Made by a program: the position numbers and the translations under genes. 64,000 nt of DNA. Origin: Pseudomonas shirazensis. Its GTDB lineage: Bacteria; Pseudomonadota; Gammaproteobacteria; Pseudomonadales; Pseudomonadaceae. The DNA lies in the NCBI RefSeq assembly GCF_014268785.2, contig NZ_JABWRD020000004.1, positions 62,001 through 126,000 of the forward strand, given 5' to 3'. Below, piece by piece: positions 8,949 to 18,308 of the stretch. Positions within the stretch are counted from its first letter, which is position 1. Each line of letters opens with the position of its first letter. Under the pieces are notes generated by a model, which saw only the letters and a list, made by a program, of their open reading frames with translations, did not search any database and was not told where the DNA came from.

Positions 8949-9701
8949 ATGCAAACCCTGCTTCTCAACTGCGACATGGGTGAAAGTTACGGTAGCTGGC
9001 GCATGGGCCTGGATGCCGAGGTCATGCCCTACATCGACTGCGCCAATATCGCCTGTGGTTACCACGCGGGCGACCCGAGCATCATGCGCCGCACCGTGGG
9101 CCTGGCCCTGCAGCATGGTGTGACCATTGGCGCGCATCCGGCCTATCCGGATCTGGTCGGCTTTGGTCGCCGCTCGATGGCCTGCAGCAATGAAGAAATC
9201 CGCGATCTGCTGCACTACCAGATCGGTGCACTGGACGGCATCTGCAAGGTCCAGGGCGGGCGCGTGGCCTACGTCAAACCGCACGGCGCGTTGTACAACG
9301 ACATGATGGCCGACCCAGTGAAATTGCGCGCCGTGCTCGAAGCCGTAGCCGCCTACGACAGCAGCCTGCCGCTGATGCTGATGGCAACTGCCGATGATTA
9401 TGCGGCGCAGCAGATGGGTGATGAGCTGGGTGTGACGCTGTGGTTCGAGGCGTTTGCCGACCGTGGCTACACGGCCAGCGGCCACCTGCTGTCGCGGCGC
9501 CTGCCAGGGGCGGTGCACCACGAGCCGGCGTTGATCATCGAGCAGGCGCTGCGCCTGGCCCGTGGCAAGACGTTGCTGGCAGACGACGGCAGCGCGCTGC
9601 GACTGAACGCCAGCACCTTGTGCGTGCACGGCGACAACGACAGCTCGCTGGCGGCGGTGCGGCAGATTCGCCAGGCCCTCGATGCGCTGGTGCAGCCATG
9701 A
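8949..9701 (+). CDS. pxpA: 5-oxoprolinase subunit A (LamB/YcsF)
   Basis: A 250-residue LamB/YcsF-family protein, the A subunit of the prokaryotic 5-oxoprolinase that uses ATP to open 5-oxoproline (pyroglutamate) to glutamate, a damage-repair role. The family signature at the N-terminus is [11 protein letters not shown], followed by [14 protein letters not shown] near residue 30 and [14 protein letters not shown] near residue 107. AGGAG precedes the ATG. Its stop overlaps the start of pxpB in an ATGA, so translation of the two is probably coupled. Confidence 0.95.
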   Translation: MQTLLLNCDMGESYGSWRMGLDAEVMPYIDCANIACGYHAGDPSIMRRTVGLALQHGVTIGAHPAYPDLVGFGRRSMACSNEEIRDLLHYQIGALDGICKVQGGRVAYVKPHGALYNDMMADPVKLRAVLEAVAAYDSSLPLMLMATADDYAAQQMGDELGVTLWFEAFADRGYTASGHLLSRRLPGAVHHEPALIIEQALRLARGKTLLADDGSALRLNASTLCVHGDNDSSLAAVRQIRQALDALVQP

Positions 9702-10393
9702 ACCTGCGCATCGAGGCGGTAGCCATCGACAGCCTGATGGTGCGCCTGTTCGACCGCATAGATGAAGCCAACATGCCATGGATCCTCGCTGCCAGCCAGC
9801 ACCTGAGCAGTGCCTTCGGCGCCGATCTGGTTGACCTGGTGCCGTCCTATACCACCGTGATGGTGCAGTTTCGGCAGTCACCGACTGCGGCGCGAGGGCT
9901 GATTATCGAAGCGCTGCAAAACCTGCAGCCGGATGCAGGCGCGGCGGGGCGCAGGCACGAAATTGCCGTGTGGTATGACCCCAGTGTCGGCCCCGAATTG
10001 CCATTGCTGGCAGCGCGCAGTGGGCTGTCCAAGGCCGAGGTGGTGCGCCTGCACAGTGAACGCGAATACCCGGTATTTGCCCTCGGCTTTGCCCCAGGGT
10101 TCGGCTTTATGGGGCTGGTCGATGAACGCCTGGCCACGCCACGGCTGAGCACCCCGCGCAAGCGCGTGGCCGCTGGCAGCGTCGGCATTGCCGAGCGCCA
10201 AACAGCGGCCTACCCAGCAGTGTCGCCGGGCGGCTGGAACCTGATAGGGCGCACGCCAGTACGTCTGTTTGACCGCGAGCGCGAGGGCTACAGCTTGTTG
10301 CAGCCGGGTGACCGTGTGTGTTTCGTCGCGGTGGACCACGCCGAATTCATCAGCCTGGGTGGCGACGACAGCCCGCTGGAGGGCCAGGCATGA
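9698..10393 (+). CDS. pxpB: 5-oxoprolinase subunit B (KipI-like)
   Basis: A 231-residue KipI/AHS1-domain protein, subunit B of the 5-oxoprolinase complex. The start is fixed by the ATGA overlap with pxpA ([11 protein letters not shown]), although the frame is open much further upstream. Family segments seen: [24 protein letters not shown] near residue 30, [24 protein letters not shown] near residue 127, and [24 protein letters not shown] near residue 155. Its stop again overlaps the start of pxpC by four bases. Confidence 0.94.
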   Translation: MNLRIEAVAIDSLMVRLFDRIDEANMPWILAASQHLSSAFGADLVDLVPSYTTVMVQFRQSPTAARGLIIEALQNLQPDAGAAGRRHEIAVWYDPSVGPELPLLAARSGLSKAEVVRLHSEREYPVFALGFAPGFGFMGLVDERLATPRLSTPRKRVAAGSVGIAERQTAAYPAVSPGGWNLIGRTPVRLFDREREGYSLLQPGDRVCFVAVDHAEFISLGGDDSPLEGQA

Positions 10394-11304
10394 GTCTGTT
10401 GATCGAGGCCAGCACGCCGCTGTGTCAGCTGCAGGATGGCGGGCGCTTTGGCGTGCGCCATCTCGGCGTGACCCAGGGCGGGGCACTGGATTGGGTAGCG
10501 CTACACTGGGCCAACTGGCTGCTGGATAACGCCTTGCAGGCGCCGGTGGTGGAAATTCCCTTGGGTGGTTTCAGCGTGCTCGCCCAGCGCGACTGCTGCC
10601 TGGCCTTGGCGGGCGCTGACCTGGATGCACGAATCGATGGCCAGCCGCTCAAGCCCTGGCGCAGTCTTCATCTGCGTGCGGGGCAGCGCCTGAGCTTTAC
10701 CCAGCCTCTGGCGGGTGCTCGCACTTATCTCGCTGCGCTCGGTGGTTTTCAGGCCGAGGCGGTGCTGGGCAGTTGCGCCACGGTTGTCCGCGAACAGCTG
10801 GGCGGGCTTGATGGCCAAGGTTCGGCGCTGATCAAGGGGCAGTTGCTGGTATGCGCCGAGGGCCTGCCGGCCGAGCGCGAGGTGCCAGCACAATCAAGGC
10901 CGGTGTATGCCGCCAAGCCTGCGCTGGATCTGGTCATGGGCGCACAACTGGGGCAGTTCAGCGGCACCAGCCTGTTCGAGGCGTTCAACCGGGACTGGAC
11001 CCTGGACAGCCGCGCTGACCGCATGGGCATGCGCCTGCTCGGGCCGCAACTGGTGTACCAAGGCGAGCCGATGATCTCGGAGGGTATCCCACTGGGCGCC
11101 GTGCAGGTGCCACCGGATGGCCAGCCAATCGTGTTGTTGAACGACCGGCAGACCATTGGTGGCTACCCGCGGCTAGGTGCATTGACGCCCTTGGCGCTGG
11201 CCCAGTTGGCCCAGTGCCTGCCGGGGGGGCAGGTGCGCTTCAGGGCGGTGCTGCAGGAGTTCGCCTGGCAGGAGCAGCAGGCTTACCTGCAACGCTGGAG
11301 CTGA
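10390..11304 (+). CDS. pxpC: 5-oxoprolinase subunit C (KipA-like)
   Basis: A 304-residue KipA/AHS2-domain protein, subunit C of the 5-oxoprolinase complex; the B and C subunits together resemble the biotin-dependent carboxyltransferase fold. Seen: CQLQDGGRFGVRHLGVTQGGALD near residue 12, AALGGF near residue 115, SRADRMGMRLLGP near residue 203 and SEGIPLGAVQVPPDGQPIVLLNDRQTIGGYP split over residues 230-260. It ends the same-strand run that begins at 7072 and is convergent with the VWA gene, 15 bases away. Confidence 0.94.
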   Translation: MSLLIEASTPLCQLQDGGRFGVRHLGVTQGGALDWVALHWANWLLDNALQAPVVEIPLGGFSVLAQRDCCLALAGADLDARIDGQPLKPWRSLHLRAGQRLSFTQPLAGARTYLAALGGFQAEAVLGSCATVVREQLGGLDGQGSALIKGQLLVCAEGLPAEREVPAQSRPVYAAKPALDLVMGAQLGQFSGTSLFEAFNRDWTLDSRADRMGMRLLGPQLVYQGEPMISEGIPLGAVQVPPDGQPIVLLNDRQTIGGYPRLGALTPLALAQLAQCLPGGQVRFRAVLQEFAWQEQQAYLQRWS

Positions 11305-11319
11305 TCTGAACGGCCGGGG

Positions 11320-12498
11320 TTACTTGGCCAGGTACTTCATGGCGTCTTCCAAACCTTGCAAGGTCAGCGGGTACATCTTGTCTTCGATCAGCTCGCGGAT
11401 CAGGTGGGTCGACGTGGTGTGCTCCCAGGCCTGTTTGGGATACGGATTGATCCACACCACCTTCTTGAATTTTTCCTTGATCCGCCGCACCCAGACATAC
11501 CCGGCTTCCTCGTTCCAGTGCTCGACACTGCCGCCGGGCTGGGTAATTTCATACGGCGCCATGGCCGCGTCGCCGACGAACACCACCTTGTAGTCATCGC
11601 CGTACTTGTGCAGCAGGTCGACGGTGGCGAAGCGCTCGGCGTTGCGCCGCAGGTTGTTCTTCCACACCGACTCATACACGCAGTTATGGAAGTAGTAATA
11701 CTCCAGGTGCTTGAACTCGGTCTTGCACGCTGAAAACAACTCCTCGCAAATGCGTACGTGGGCATCCATCGAGCCGCCGATGTCGAACAGCAACAGCAGC
11801 TTTACGGTATTGCGCCGCTCCGGGCGCATCTGGATATTGAGCAGGCCGGCATCGCGGGCGGTGTGGTCGATGGTGCCGTCGATGTCGAGCTCTTCGGCCG
11901 CGCCCTGGCGAGCGAACTTGCGCAGGCGGCGCAGGGCCAGCTTGATGTTGCGCGTGCCCAACTCGACCTGATCATCGAGGTTCCTGTACTCGCGCTGCTC
12001 CCAGACCTTGACCGCCTTGCCGCGGCGCTCGCCGGCGTCGCCAACGCGAATGCCTTCAGGGTTGTAGCCGCCTGAGCCGAACGGGCTGGTGCCGCCGGTG
12101 CCGATCCACTTGTTGCCACCGGCATGGCGTTTTTTCTGTTCTTCGAGGCGTTTCTTGAACTCTTCGATGAGCTTGTCCAAACCGCCCAGCGACTGGATCT
12201 GCGCGCGTTCCTCATCGGTCAGCGAACGCTCGAACTCCTTGCGCAGCCAGTCTTCAGGGATCAGCGCCTCAAGGTGCCGGTCGAGGTTTTCCAGACCTTG
12301 GAAGTACGCTGAAAAAGCCCGGTCGAACTTGTCGAAGTGGCGTTCATCCTTGACCAGAATGGTCCGCGCCAGAAAGTAGAACTCGTCCATGTCGGCGAAC
12401 ACCACCCGCTGCTGCAGGGCATTGAGCAGGTCGAGCAGTTCACGCACCGACACCGGCACCTTGGCCGCGCGCATTTCGTTGAACAGGTTGAGCAGCAT
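11320..12498 (-). CDS. VWA domain protein (CoxE-like) paired with MoxR
   Basis: A 392-residue cytoplasmic protein with a helical N-terminal half containing a charged, lysine-rich stretch (FKKRLEEQKKRHAGG near residue 115) and a C-terminal von Willebrand A domain. The metal site reads FDIGGSMD near residue 240: the first Asp and last Ser of the usual DxSxS are present but the middle Ser is Gly. It lies 12 bases downstream of a MoxR AAA ATPase gene on the same strand. MoxR/VWA pairs usually act together as chaperones that insert metals or remodel protein complexes; the client here is unknown. Confidence 0.87.
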   Translation of the reverse strand: MLLNLFNEMRAAKVPVSVRELLDLLNALQQRVVFADMDEFYFLARTILVKDERHFDKFDRAFSAYFQGLENLDRHLEALIPEDWLRKEFERSLTDEERAQIQSLGGLDKLIEEFKKRLEEQKKRHAGGNKWIGTGGTSPFGSGGYNPEGIRVGDAGERRGKAVKVWEQREYRNLDDQVELGTRNIKLALRRLRKFARQGAAEELDIDGTIDHTARDAGLLNIQMRPERRNTVKLLLLFDIGGSMDAHVRICEELFSACKTEFKHLEYYYFHNCVYESVWKNNLRRNAERFATVDLLHKYGDDYKVVFVGDAAMAPYEITQPGGSVEHWNEEAGYVWVRRIKEKFKKVVWINPYPKQAWEHTTSTHLIRELIEDKMYPLTLQGLEDAMKYLAK

Positions 12499-12510
12499 GA
12501 CTGGCTCCTG

Positions 12511-13356
12511 TCAGCGATTACCGCGCCGGCTCATGAACGCCAGGCGCTCAAGCAACTGCACGTCCTGCTCGTTCTTGACCAAGGCGCCGGCCAGCGGCGG
12601 GATGGCCTTGGTCGGGTCACGCTCGCGCAGAACCGCTTCGCCGATGTTGTCGGCCATCAGCAGCTTGAGCCAATCGACCAGCTCGGAGGTCGAGGGTTTT
12701 TTCTTCAGGCCTGGCACCTTGCGCACATCGAAGAACACATCCAGCGCCTCGCTGACCAGCGACTGCTTGATGTTCGGGTAGTGCACATCGACGATCTTCT
12801 GCAGGGTGTCGCGATCAGGGAAGGCGATGTAGTGGAAGAAGCAGCGGCGCAGAAACGCATCCGGCAGCTCTTTTTCGTTGTTGGAGGTAATGATGATGAT
12901 CGGGCGCTGCTTGGCCTTGATGGTCTCGTCGATTTCGTAGACGTAGAACTCCATCTTGTCGAGTTCTTGCAGCAGGTCATTGGGAAACTCGATGTCGGCC
13001 TTGTCGATCTCGTCGATCAGCAGAATGACCCGCTCTTCAGCCTCGAAGGCTTCCCACAACTTGCCCTTTTTAAGGTAGTTGCGCACATCGTGGACCTTGT
13101 CCACACCCAGCTGCGAGTCGCGCAGGCGGCTGACCGCATCGTACTCGTAGAGGCCTTGATGGGCTTTGGTGGTGGATTTGATGTGCCAGGTGATCAGCTT
13201 CGCGCCAAACGATGCCGCCAGTTGTTCGGCGAGCATGGTCTTGCCGGTGCCGGGCTCGCCTTTGATCAGTAGCGGGCGTTCGAGGGTAACTGCCGCATTG
13301 ACCGCCAGTTTCAGATCATCGGTGGCGACGTAGTCGCGAGTGCCTTCGAACTTCAT
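12511..13356 (-). CDS. MoxR family AAA ATPase
   Basis: A 281-residue AAA+ ATPase of the MoxR type. Walker A is GEPGTGKT near residue 44, Walker B is ILLIDEIDKAD near residue 107, and the sensor 1 segment is PIIIITSNNEKELPDAFLRRC near residue 142. The C-terminal helical lid follows. The start MKFEGTRDYV is chosen because AGAGGA lies about seven bases before ATG 13356. It is the first gene of a two-gene unit with the VWA protein. It probably uses ATP to remodel a target that the VWA partner selects. Confidence 0.93.
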   Translation of the reverse strand: MKFEGTRDYVATDDLKLAVNAAVTLERPLLIKGEPGTGKTMLAEQLAASFGAKLITWHIKSTTKAHQGLYEYDAVSRLRDSQLGVDKVHDVRNYLKKGKLWEAFEAEERVILLIDEIDKADIEFPNDLLQELDKMEFYVYEIDETIKAKQRPIIIITSNNEKELPDAFLRRCFFHYIAFPDRDTLQKIVDVHYPNIKQSLVSEALDVFFDVRKVPGLKKKPSTSELVDWLKLLMADNIGEAVLRERDPTKAIPPLAGALVKNEQDVQLLERLAFMSRRGNR

Positions 13357-13490
13357 CAACCAATCCTCTGCAAGTGTCTGGGCCGGCCCAGGCAAGGCTA
13401 TCTAAATGTGTACTGGACTATACGCCGCACCTGGGCAGCTGCAAACGCAGACCGGGTATTCAGTCTCTGAATGGTGCGTCGCGCCGCCTT

Positions 13491-14564
13491 TCATTCAGTG
13501 TCAGGCGCGGGCCTTTCATAGCGCGCACTGAACGCCTGGATGAAGCCATTGCGCAGGATCTGCAGAAACGCCTCGAAGCCGTTGATGTTCTGCTGATGCA
13601 CACTGCCGCTGAGCTCGACGCGGGTGGCGAACTGGTTTTCCGGCTGGTTCTTCAGCACGGTTTCGGTAGCGCCGACCACCGCTTCCCAGATCGAACGGAA
13701 AAAGCTCTTGTCTTTGTTCTCGACGTCTTGCTGCCAGTTGAATACTTCCACATTGCGCAGCAGCGGTTTGATGTAGCCCTTGAGTCGGCCTTTTTCGGCC
13801 TGAGCCTCGATCACCACGTCGCCGTTGCCGGCATTGAAGTCGAACTTGCCATAGGCACTGGCGAAGTCATTCATCTTGCGCAGTTCAATGCCGGTGGCGC
13901 GCAGGCGGAACTCGAAATCATCGAAGTCGCTGAACGGGTCAAAGGTCGCCTTGCTCTCGACCCTGGCATCGCCGAGCAGGCGCGCTGTGCCCTCGAAGCT
14001 GGCGTCGCGGCGGCCCTCGGCATCACGCACATTGGTCAGGTTGCGGATGCTCGCCTGCAACTGCGTGGCCTTGAGCGTTACCGGCGGCTTGGAGTTGAAG
14101 TTGCGGAAGGTCAGCGTACCGTCATCGATGCGCACTTCGTTGAGGGTGATCGGCAGCAGTTTTTCCAGCTGTTGGCGCCAGTCGGTGCCTTGACCGGTCT
14201 GCGAGTTCTGCTTGTTGCCACCGTCGACGAAGTTAAGCTCCGGGCGCAGGAAGGTCACCTCGGCCACCACTGCGTGGTCGTACCACAAGGAATGCCAGCT
14301 CACCGAAAAGTCGATTTTCGGCGCATCAACGAAAGGCACTGGCACCTTGCCGGTGGTCTTGACGATCTTCAGGCCGTTGATCTGGTAGGCGCCGCGCCAC
14401 CACGCCAGGTCGACGTCGCTGATCTGGCCGCGGTAGTCACCCATGTCGGCCAGTTTTTCGTTCAAATAGTCGCGGATCAGGTAGGGCAGGGCCAGGTGCA
14501 CGGCAAGCAGTATCACAAGCAGGCTGACCAGGGCGACCAGTGGCCGGCGATAGCGGGCTGTCAT
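13491..14564 (-). CDS. DUF748 (AsmA-like) envelope protein
   Basis: A 357-residue protein with one N-terminal membrane anchor (residues about 9-30, VALVSLLVILLAVHLALPYL) and a long beta-rich periplasmic region of the DUF748 type, which is distantly AsmA/TamB-like. Typical stretches include DYRGQISDVDLAWWRGAYQI near residue 43 and VVIEAQAEKGRLKGYIKPLL near residue 245. GGAGAG lies just before the start. Such proteins are thought to act in the envelope, possibly in lipid transport, but the role of this one is not established. It is divergent from cysK. Confidence 0.85.
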   Translation of the reverse strand: MTARYRRPLVALVSLLVILLAVHLALPYLIRDYLNEKLADMGDYRGQISDVDLAWWRGAYQINGLKIVKTTGKVPVPFVDAPKIDFSVSWHSLWYDHAVVAEVTFLRPELNFVDGGNKQNSQTGQGTDWRQQLEKLLPITLNEVRIDDGTLTFRNFNSKPPVTLKATQLQASIRNLTNVRDAEGRRDASFEGTARLLGDARVESKATFDPFSDFDDFEFRLRATGIELRKMNDFASAYGKFDFNAGNGDVVIEAQAEKGRLKGYIKPLLRNVEVFNWQQDVENKDKSFFRSIWEAVVGATETVLKNQPENQFATRVELSGSVHQQNINGFEAFLQILRNGFIQAFSARYERPAPDTE

Positions 14565-14689
14565 GAGGGCTCTCCAAAGCAGGTTGAGCGGTTGACCGCA
14601 GGCATCGCCGGGGAGTTCGACCGGGCTTTACGCTGCTTGCGGGCAGGCTTACCCTTGAGGCTTTCCCCGCTCGGTTAAGGACCCTGCCA

Positions 14690-15664
14690 ATGAGCCGTAT
14701 CTACGCAGACAACGCCCATTCCATCGGCAACACGCCGCTGGTGCAGATCAACCGCATCGCCCCGCGCGGGGTGACCATCCTGGCCAAGATCGAGGGGCGT
14801 AACCCCGGCTACTCGGTCAAATGCCGGATCGGCGCGAACATGGTCTGGGACGCCGAAGGCAGTGGCAAACTCAAGCCGGGCATGACCCTGGTCGAGCCGA
14901 CTTCGGGCAACACCGGTATCGGCCTGGCCTTCGTTGCCGCCGCCCGTGGCTACAAGCTGCTGCTGACCATGCCCGCTTCAATGAGCCTGGAGCGGCGCAA
15001 GGTGCTCAAGGCGCTGGGCGCCGAGCTGGTGCTGACCGAGCCTGCGCTGGGCATGAAAGGCGCCATCGACAAGGCCAACGAAATCGTTGCTTCGGACCCG
15101 CAGATGTATTTCCAGCCTGGCCAGTTCGACAACCCGGCCAACCCGGCTATCCATGAAAAAACCACCGGCCCGGAAATCTGGAACGACACCGACGGCGCGG
15201 TTGACGTGCTGGTTGCAGGCGTCGGCACGGGCGGCACCATCACTGGTATTTCCCGCTACATCAAGCACACCCAGGGCAAGCCGATCCTGTCAGTAGCGGT
15301 CGAGCCGGTGGCCTCGCCCCTGATCACCCAAGCGCTGGCCGGCCAGGAGCTCAAGCCCAGCCCGCACAAGATCCAGGGCATTGGCGCCGGGTTCATCCCG
15401 AAGAACCTTGATCTGTCGATTGTCGACCAGGTCGAGACGGTCAGCGATGACGAAGCCAAGGCCATGGCCCTGCGCCTGATGCAGGAAGAGGGTATTCTCT
15501 GCGGTATCTCCTGTGGTGCAGCGATGGCTGCGGCCGTGCGCCTGGCCGAAAAGCCAGAGATGACCGGCAAGACCATCGTGGTGATCCTGCCCGACTCGGG
15601 CGAGCGCTATCTGTCGAGCATGCTCTTCTCTGACCTGTTCACCGAGCAGGAAAACCAGCAGTAA
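14690..15664 (+). CDS. cysK: Cysteine synthase A
   Basis: A 324-residue PLP-dependent O-acetylserine sulfhydrylase that makes cysteine from O-acetylserine and sulfide. The PLP lysine is Lys44 in [11 protein letters not shown], the substrate loop is [12 protein letters not shown] near residue 72, and the phosphate-binding loop is [10 protein letters not shown] near residue 181. It follows E. coli CysK closely along its whole length, including the C-terminus LFSDLFTE, which separates it from the shorter CysM type. It is a single-gene unit with a hairpin terminator 15 bases after the stop. Confidence 0.95.
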   Translation: MSRIYADNAHSIGNTPLVQINRIAPRGVTILAKIEGRNPGYSVKCRIGANMVWDAEGSGKLKPGMTLVEPTSGNTGIGLAFVAAARGYKLLLTMPASMSLERRKVLKALGAELVLTEPALGMKGAIDKANEIVASDPQMYFQPGQFDNPANPAIHEKTTGPEIWNDTDGAVDVLVAGVGTGGTITGISRYIKHTQGKPILSVAVEPVASPLITQALAGQELKPSPHKIQGIGAGFIPKNLDLSIVDQVETVSDDEAKAMALRLMQEEGILCGISCGAAMAAAVRLAEKPEMTGKTIVVILPDSGERYLSSMLFSDLFTEQENQQ

Positions 15665-15678
15665 AATCCCGTGTCATG

Positions 15679-15710
15679 GCGGCTCTTGAGCAAACCGAGA
15701 GCCGCTTTGG
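15679..15710 (+). terminator. Hairpin terminator after cysK
   Basis: GCGGCTCT at 15679-15686 pairs with AGAGCCGC at 15698-15705, an 8-bp stem with an 11-base loop, followed by a short TTT. It is a plausible intrinsic terminator for cysK, although the T-run is weak. Confidence 0.65.
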
Positions 15711-15893
15711 ATTCCCGGCGCAGGGCGTGTACCGCGCAATTGCCTGACCCCGCGCAATACCCCGCGAAAGCCTTTATTACAAAATCTTCAACATTGCTAT
15801 CCGGCGCAAGCTGTTTTTACTGCGGGCGGATGGGTTTATGATGTTCGGCTATCTGCAAGTGATGGCCTGATTTCCTACTCCAAGGAGTGTTGC

Positions 15894-16829
15894 ATGAGCT
15901 TTTCCTTTGTCGCCAAGGCGGGTGTCCTGCTGGTGTTCTTCGGCAGCGTGCTGTACGTCCATTTGCGCGGCAAGGCGCGCTTGCCCGTGCTGCGTCAGTT
16001 CGTCAACCATTCGGCGCTGTTCGCCCCCTACAACAGCCTGATGTATCTGTTCTCCGGCGTGCCGTCCAAGCCCTACCTGGATCGCCAGCGCTTCCCTGAG
16101 CTGGATGTGCTCAAGGACAACTGGCCGGTGATTCGTGAAGAGGCCATGCGCCTGTTCGACGAGGGCTACATCCGCGCCGCCGAAAAAGACAACGACGCAG
16201 GCTTTGGCTCGTTCTTCAAGAAGGGCTGGAAGCGCTTTTACCTGAAGTGGTACGACAAACCACTGCCGTCGGCCGAGGCGCTGTGCCCGAAGACCGTCGA
16301 GCTGGTCAGCAGCATCCCCAGCGTCAAGGGCGCGATGTTTGCCCTGCTGCCAGGTGGTAGCCACCTGAACCCACACCGCGATCCGTTCGCCGGTTCGTTG
16401 CGCTATCACCTCGGGCTGTCCACACCCAACTCCGACAACTGCCGCATCTACGTCGACGGCGAGCCGTATGCCTGGCGTGACGGGGAAGACGTGATGTTCG
16501 ACGAGACCTTTGTGCACTGGGTCAAGAACGAGACCGACGTCACTCGGGTGATCCTGTTCTGTGACATCGAGCGGCCGCTGACCAGCCCGCTGATGACCCG
16601 TATCAACCGTAAGGTCAGTGCCTTTCTCGGCCGTGCTACTGCACCGCAGAACACCGATGACGAGCGCGTCGGCGGGATCAACCAGGCCTATGCCTGGAGC
16701 AAGCGTTTCAGCAACAAGATCAGCACCCGGGTCAAACAGTTCAAGCGCTCCAACCCCAAGGCCTACCGCATTCTGCGGCCGATCCTGGCCGTACTGGTGG
16801 CTTACCTGCTGTATCGCTGGTTGTTCTGA
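15894..16829 (+). CDS. lpxO: Lipid A hydroxylase LpxO (Asp/Asn beta-hydroxylase fold)
   Basis: A 311-residue Fe(II)/2-oxoglutarate dioxygenase of the aspartyl/asparaginyl beta-hydroxylase family, the group to which LpxO belongs. LpxO adds a 2-hydroxyl to a secondary acyl chain of lipid A at the inner membrane. Seen: an N-terminal anchor (residues about 5-25), the iron-binding HRDPFAGSLRYHLGL near residue 161, DGEDVMFDETFVHWVKNET near residue 198, and a C-terminal hydrophobic tail (LAVLVAYLLYRWLF). Two membrane anchors around the catalytic domain fit LpxO. AAGGAG lies before the start. The substrate assignment is by family, not proved. Confidence 0.88.
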   Translation: MSFSFVAKAGVLLVFFGSVLYVHLRGKARLPVLRQFVNHSALFAPYNSLMYLFSGVPSKPYLDRQRFPELDVLKDNWPVIREEAMRLFDEGYIRAAEKDNDAGFGSFFKKGWKRFYLKWYDKPLPSAEALCPKTVELVSSIPSVKGAMFALLPGGSHLNPHRDPFAGSLRYHLGLSTPNSDNCRIYVDGEPYAWRDGEDVMFDETFVHWVKNETDVTRVILFCDIERPLTSPLMTRINRKVSAFLGRATAPQNTDDERVGGINQAYAWSKRFSNKISTRVKQFKRSNPKAYRILRPILAVLVAYLLYRWLF

Positions 16830-16830
16830 C

Positions 16831-17301
16831 TCAACGAAACTCTGCGGGGATGGCGTGGCGTAACACGCCTTCCTCGAACTCCAGCGTCCCAGCTTCGCGC
16901 TGGGTCAGCAAGTAATAGAGCAAGGTGTCGAGCGACTGCGTCGGCGGCACCTGCACCGCCAGCATCTTCACCGCCTGCTCCACTTCGCTGGGGCAACCGA
17001 ACTCGCTCAGCGCTGCGCGCACCGGCTCCAACGCCCCAGATAACTTGACCAGCACGCGAAACACGCTGGCGCCGCCACTGTTGCTCAACGCCGCAAACCA
17101 CGCCTGGCCATCGGCTTCGCTGACGCTGATCAGGTCGCCGGGGGCGATGCCGTAGGCGTAGAACGGGATGCTGTCGATCAGGTAGCCAGCCTCTGTCTGC
17201 TGCGCCCACAGGCCTTCCACCGAAGCCGGAGGGTAGCCTTGCGCATCCTGCTCTAGGCGGAACAGGACCTTTTTGAACACCGGCGAGTGCTCCGTGCTCA
17301 T
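16831..17301 (-). CDS. DUF4265 domain protein
   Basis: A 156-residue soluble protein of the DUF4265 kind: KKVLFRLEQDAQGYPPASVEGLWAQQ at the N-terminus, then DSIPFYAYGIAPGDLISV near residue 43. There is no signal sequence or membrane segment. Function unknown. I start it at MSTEHSP (17301), where the ATG overlaps the stop of the upstream EamA transporter gene in an ATGA arrangement, so it is cotranscribed and translationally coupled with that transporter. Confidence 0.82.
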   Translation of the reverse strand: MSTEHSPVFKKVLFRLEQDAQGYPPASVEGLWAQQTEAGYLIDSIPFYAYGIAPGDLISVSEADGQAWFAALSNSGGASVFRVLVKLSGALEPVRAALSEFGCPSEVEQAVKMLAVQVPPTQSLDTLLYYLLTQREAGTLEFEEGVLRHAIPAEFR

Positions 17302-18194
17302 GAGCGCGCCTGCGTCAGCGCGCGCGGTGCAGGCCTGAGTACCAGCCACAGCGCGACGCCGATCAGCAGCCCGCCGTACAGGTGGCCCATCGACAGCGAC
17401 TCATCCAGCAACCAGGCGCCCCACAGCACGCCGAAGACCGGGATCAGGAAGGTCACGGTACTGGCCTTGACCGGGCCGATTTCGGCCAGCAGGCGGAAGT
17501 ACAGGATGTAGGCAAAAGCCGTGCACAGCAGGCCCAGTCCGAGCAACGACAGCCACACCTGCCAGCCGCCCCAACTGGCAGGTGGCTGGCTGAGGGCGCT
17601 CCAGGCGAACAGTGGGCTCAACAGCATGGTTGCGCCGAGCATGCTGCCCAGGGCCGACAGGCGGCTGTCCAGGCCGCTGATCCAGCGCCGTGCGAGATAG
17701 CCGGCAAAGCCGTAGCAGGTGGTCGCGGCCAGGCACGCCAGCGCGCCTTGCACCAGGGCCAGGTCCAGTGCCACCGGGCCGGCGCCACTGAGGATGCCGA
17801 CGCCGAGCAGGCCAAGAAAAATTCCCGCCAGCTTGCTGACTGTCATCGGCTCGTGGAAGAACAGCGCGCCGATCACCACGCCCATCAGCGGCGTGGTGGC
17901 GTTGAAGATCGCCGAGTAACCCGCAGGCAGCACCTGCGCGGCCACCGAGTAGAACGTCGCCGGGATGCCCGAGTTGATCATGCCCAGCAGCAGGCAGGCA
18001 CCGAGCTTGCCGTTGAACTGCCATGGCACCCGCCCCACGGCCAGGATCGCGATCAAGCCCAGGCACGCGATCGAAACCCGGAAAAATGCCGTCGGCACGG
18101 TGCCGAGCTCCGGGGCGATGATGCGCATGAACAGGAAACTGGCCCCCCAGACAGCGGCAAGGGTCAGCAGGCGGGCGAGGGCGATGGGGCTCAC
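17298..18194 (-). CDS. EamA/DMT family transporter
   Basis: A 298-residue inner-membrane protein with ten predicted helices in two EamA repeats (repeat one about residues 6-135, repeat two about 150-285). The second repeat contains AYILYFRLLAEIGPVKASTVTFLIPVFGVLWG, the typical EamA ending. Members export or import small metabolites such as amino acids or cofactors; no substrate can be assigned. It starts a two-gene unit with the DUF4265 gene and is divergent from aceK across 114 bases. Confidence 0.9.
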   Translation of the reverse strand: MSPIALARLLTLAAVWGASFLFMRIIAPELGTVPTAFFRVSIACLGLIAILAVGRVPWQFNGKLGACLLLGMINSGIPATFYSVAAQVLPAGYSAIFNATTPLMGVVIGALFFHEPMTVSKLAGIFLGLLGVGILSGAGPVALDLALVQGALACLAATTCYGFAGYLARRWISGLDSRLSALGSMLGATMLLSPLFAWSALSQPPASWGGWQVWLSLLGLGLLCTAFAYILYFRLLAEIGPVKASTVTFLIPVFGVLWGAWLLDESLSMGHLYGGLLIGVALWLVLRPAPRALTQARS

Positions 18195-18308
18195 GGGGGT
18201 CTCCAGAATCAGGGCAGGGTGGGAGTGTACGTGAGTGCGCTGGGCAGGTTCTTGTCCTTTCTTGCGCCGCTACTAAGCTGAGCGCTTGAATCCTGCAGAG
18301 GCATCGGT

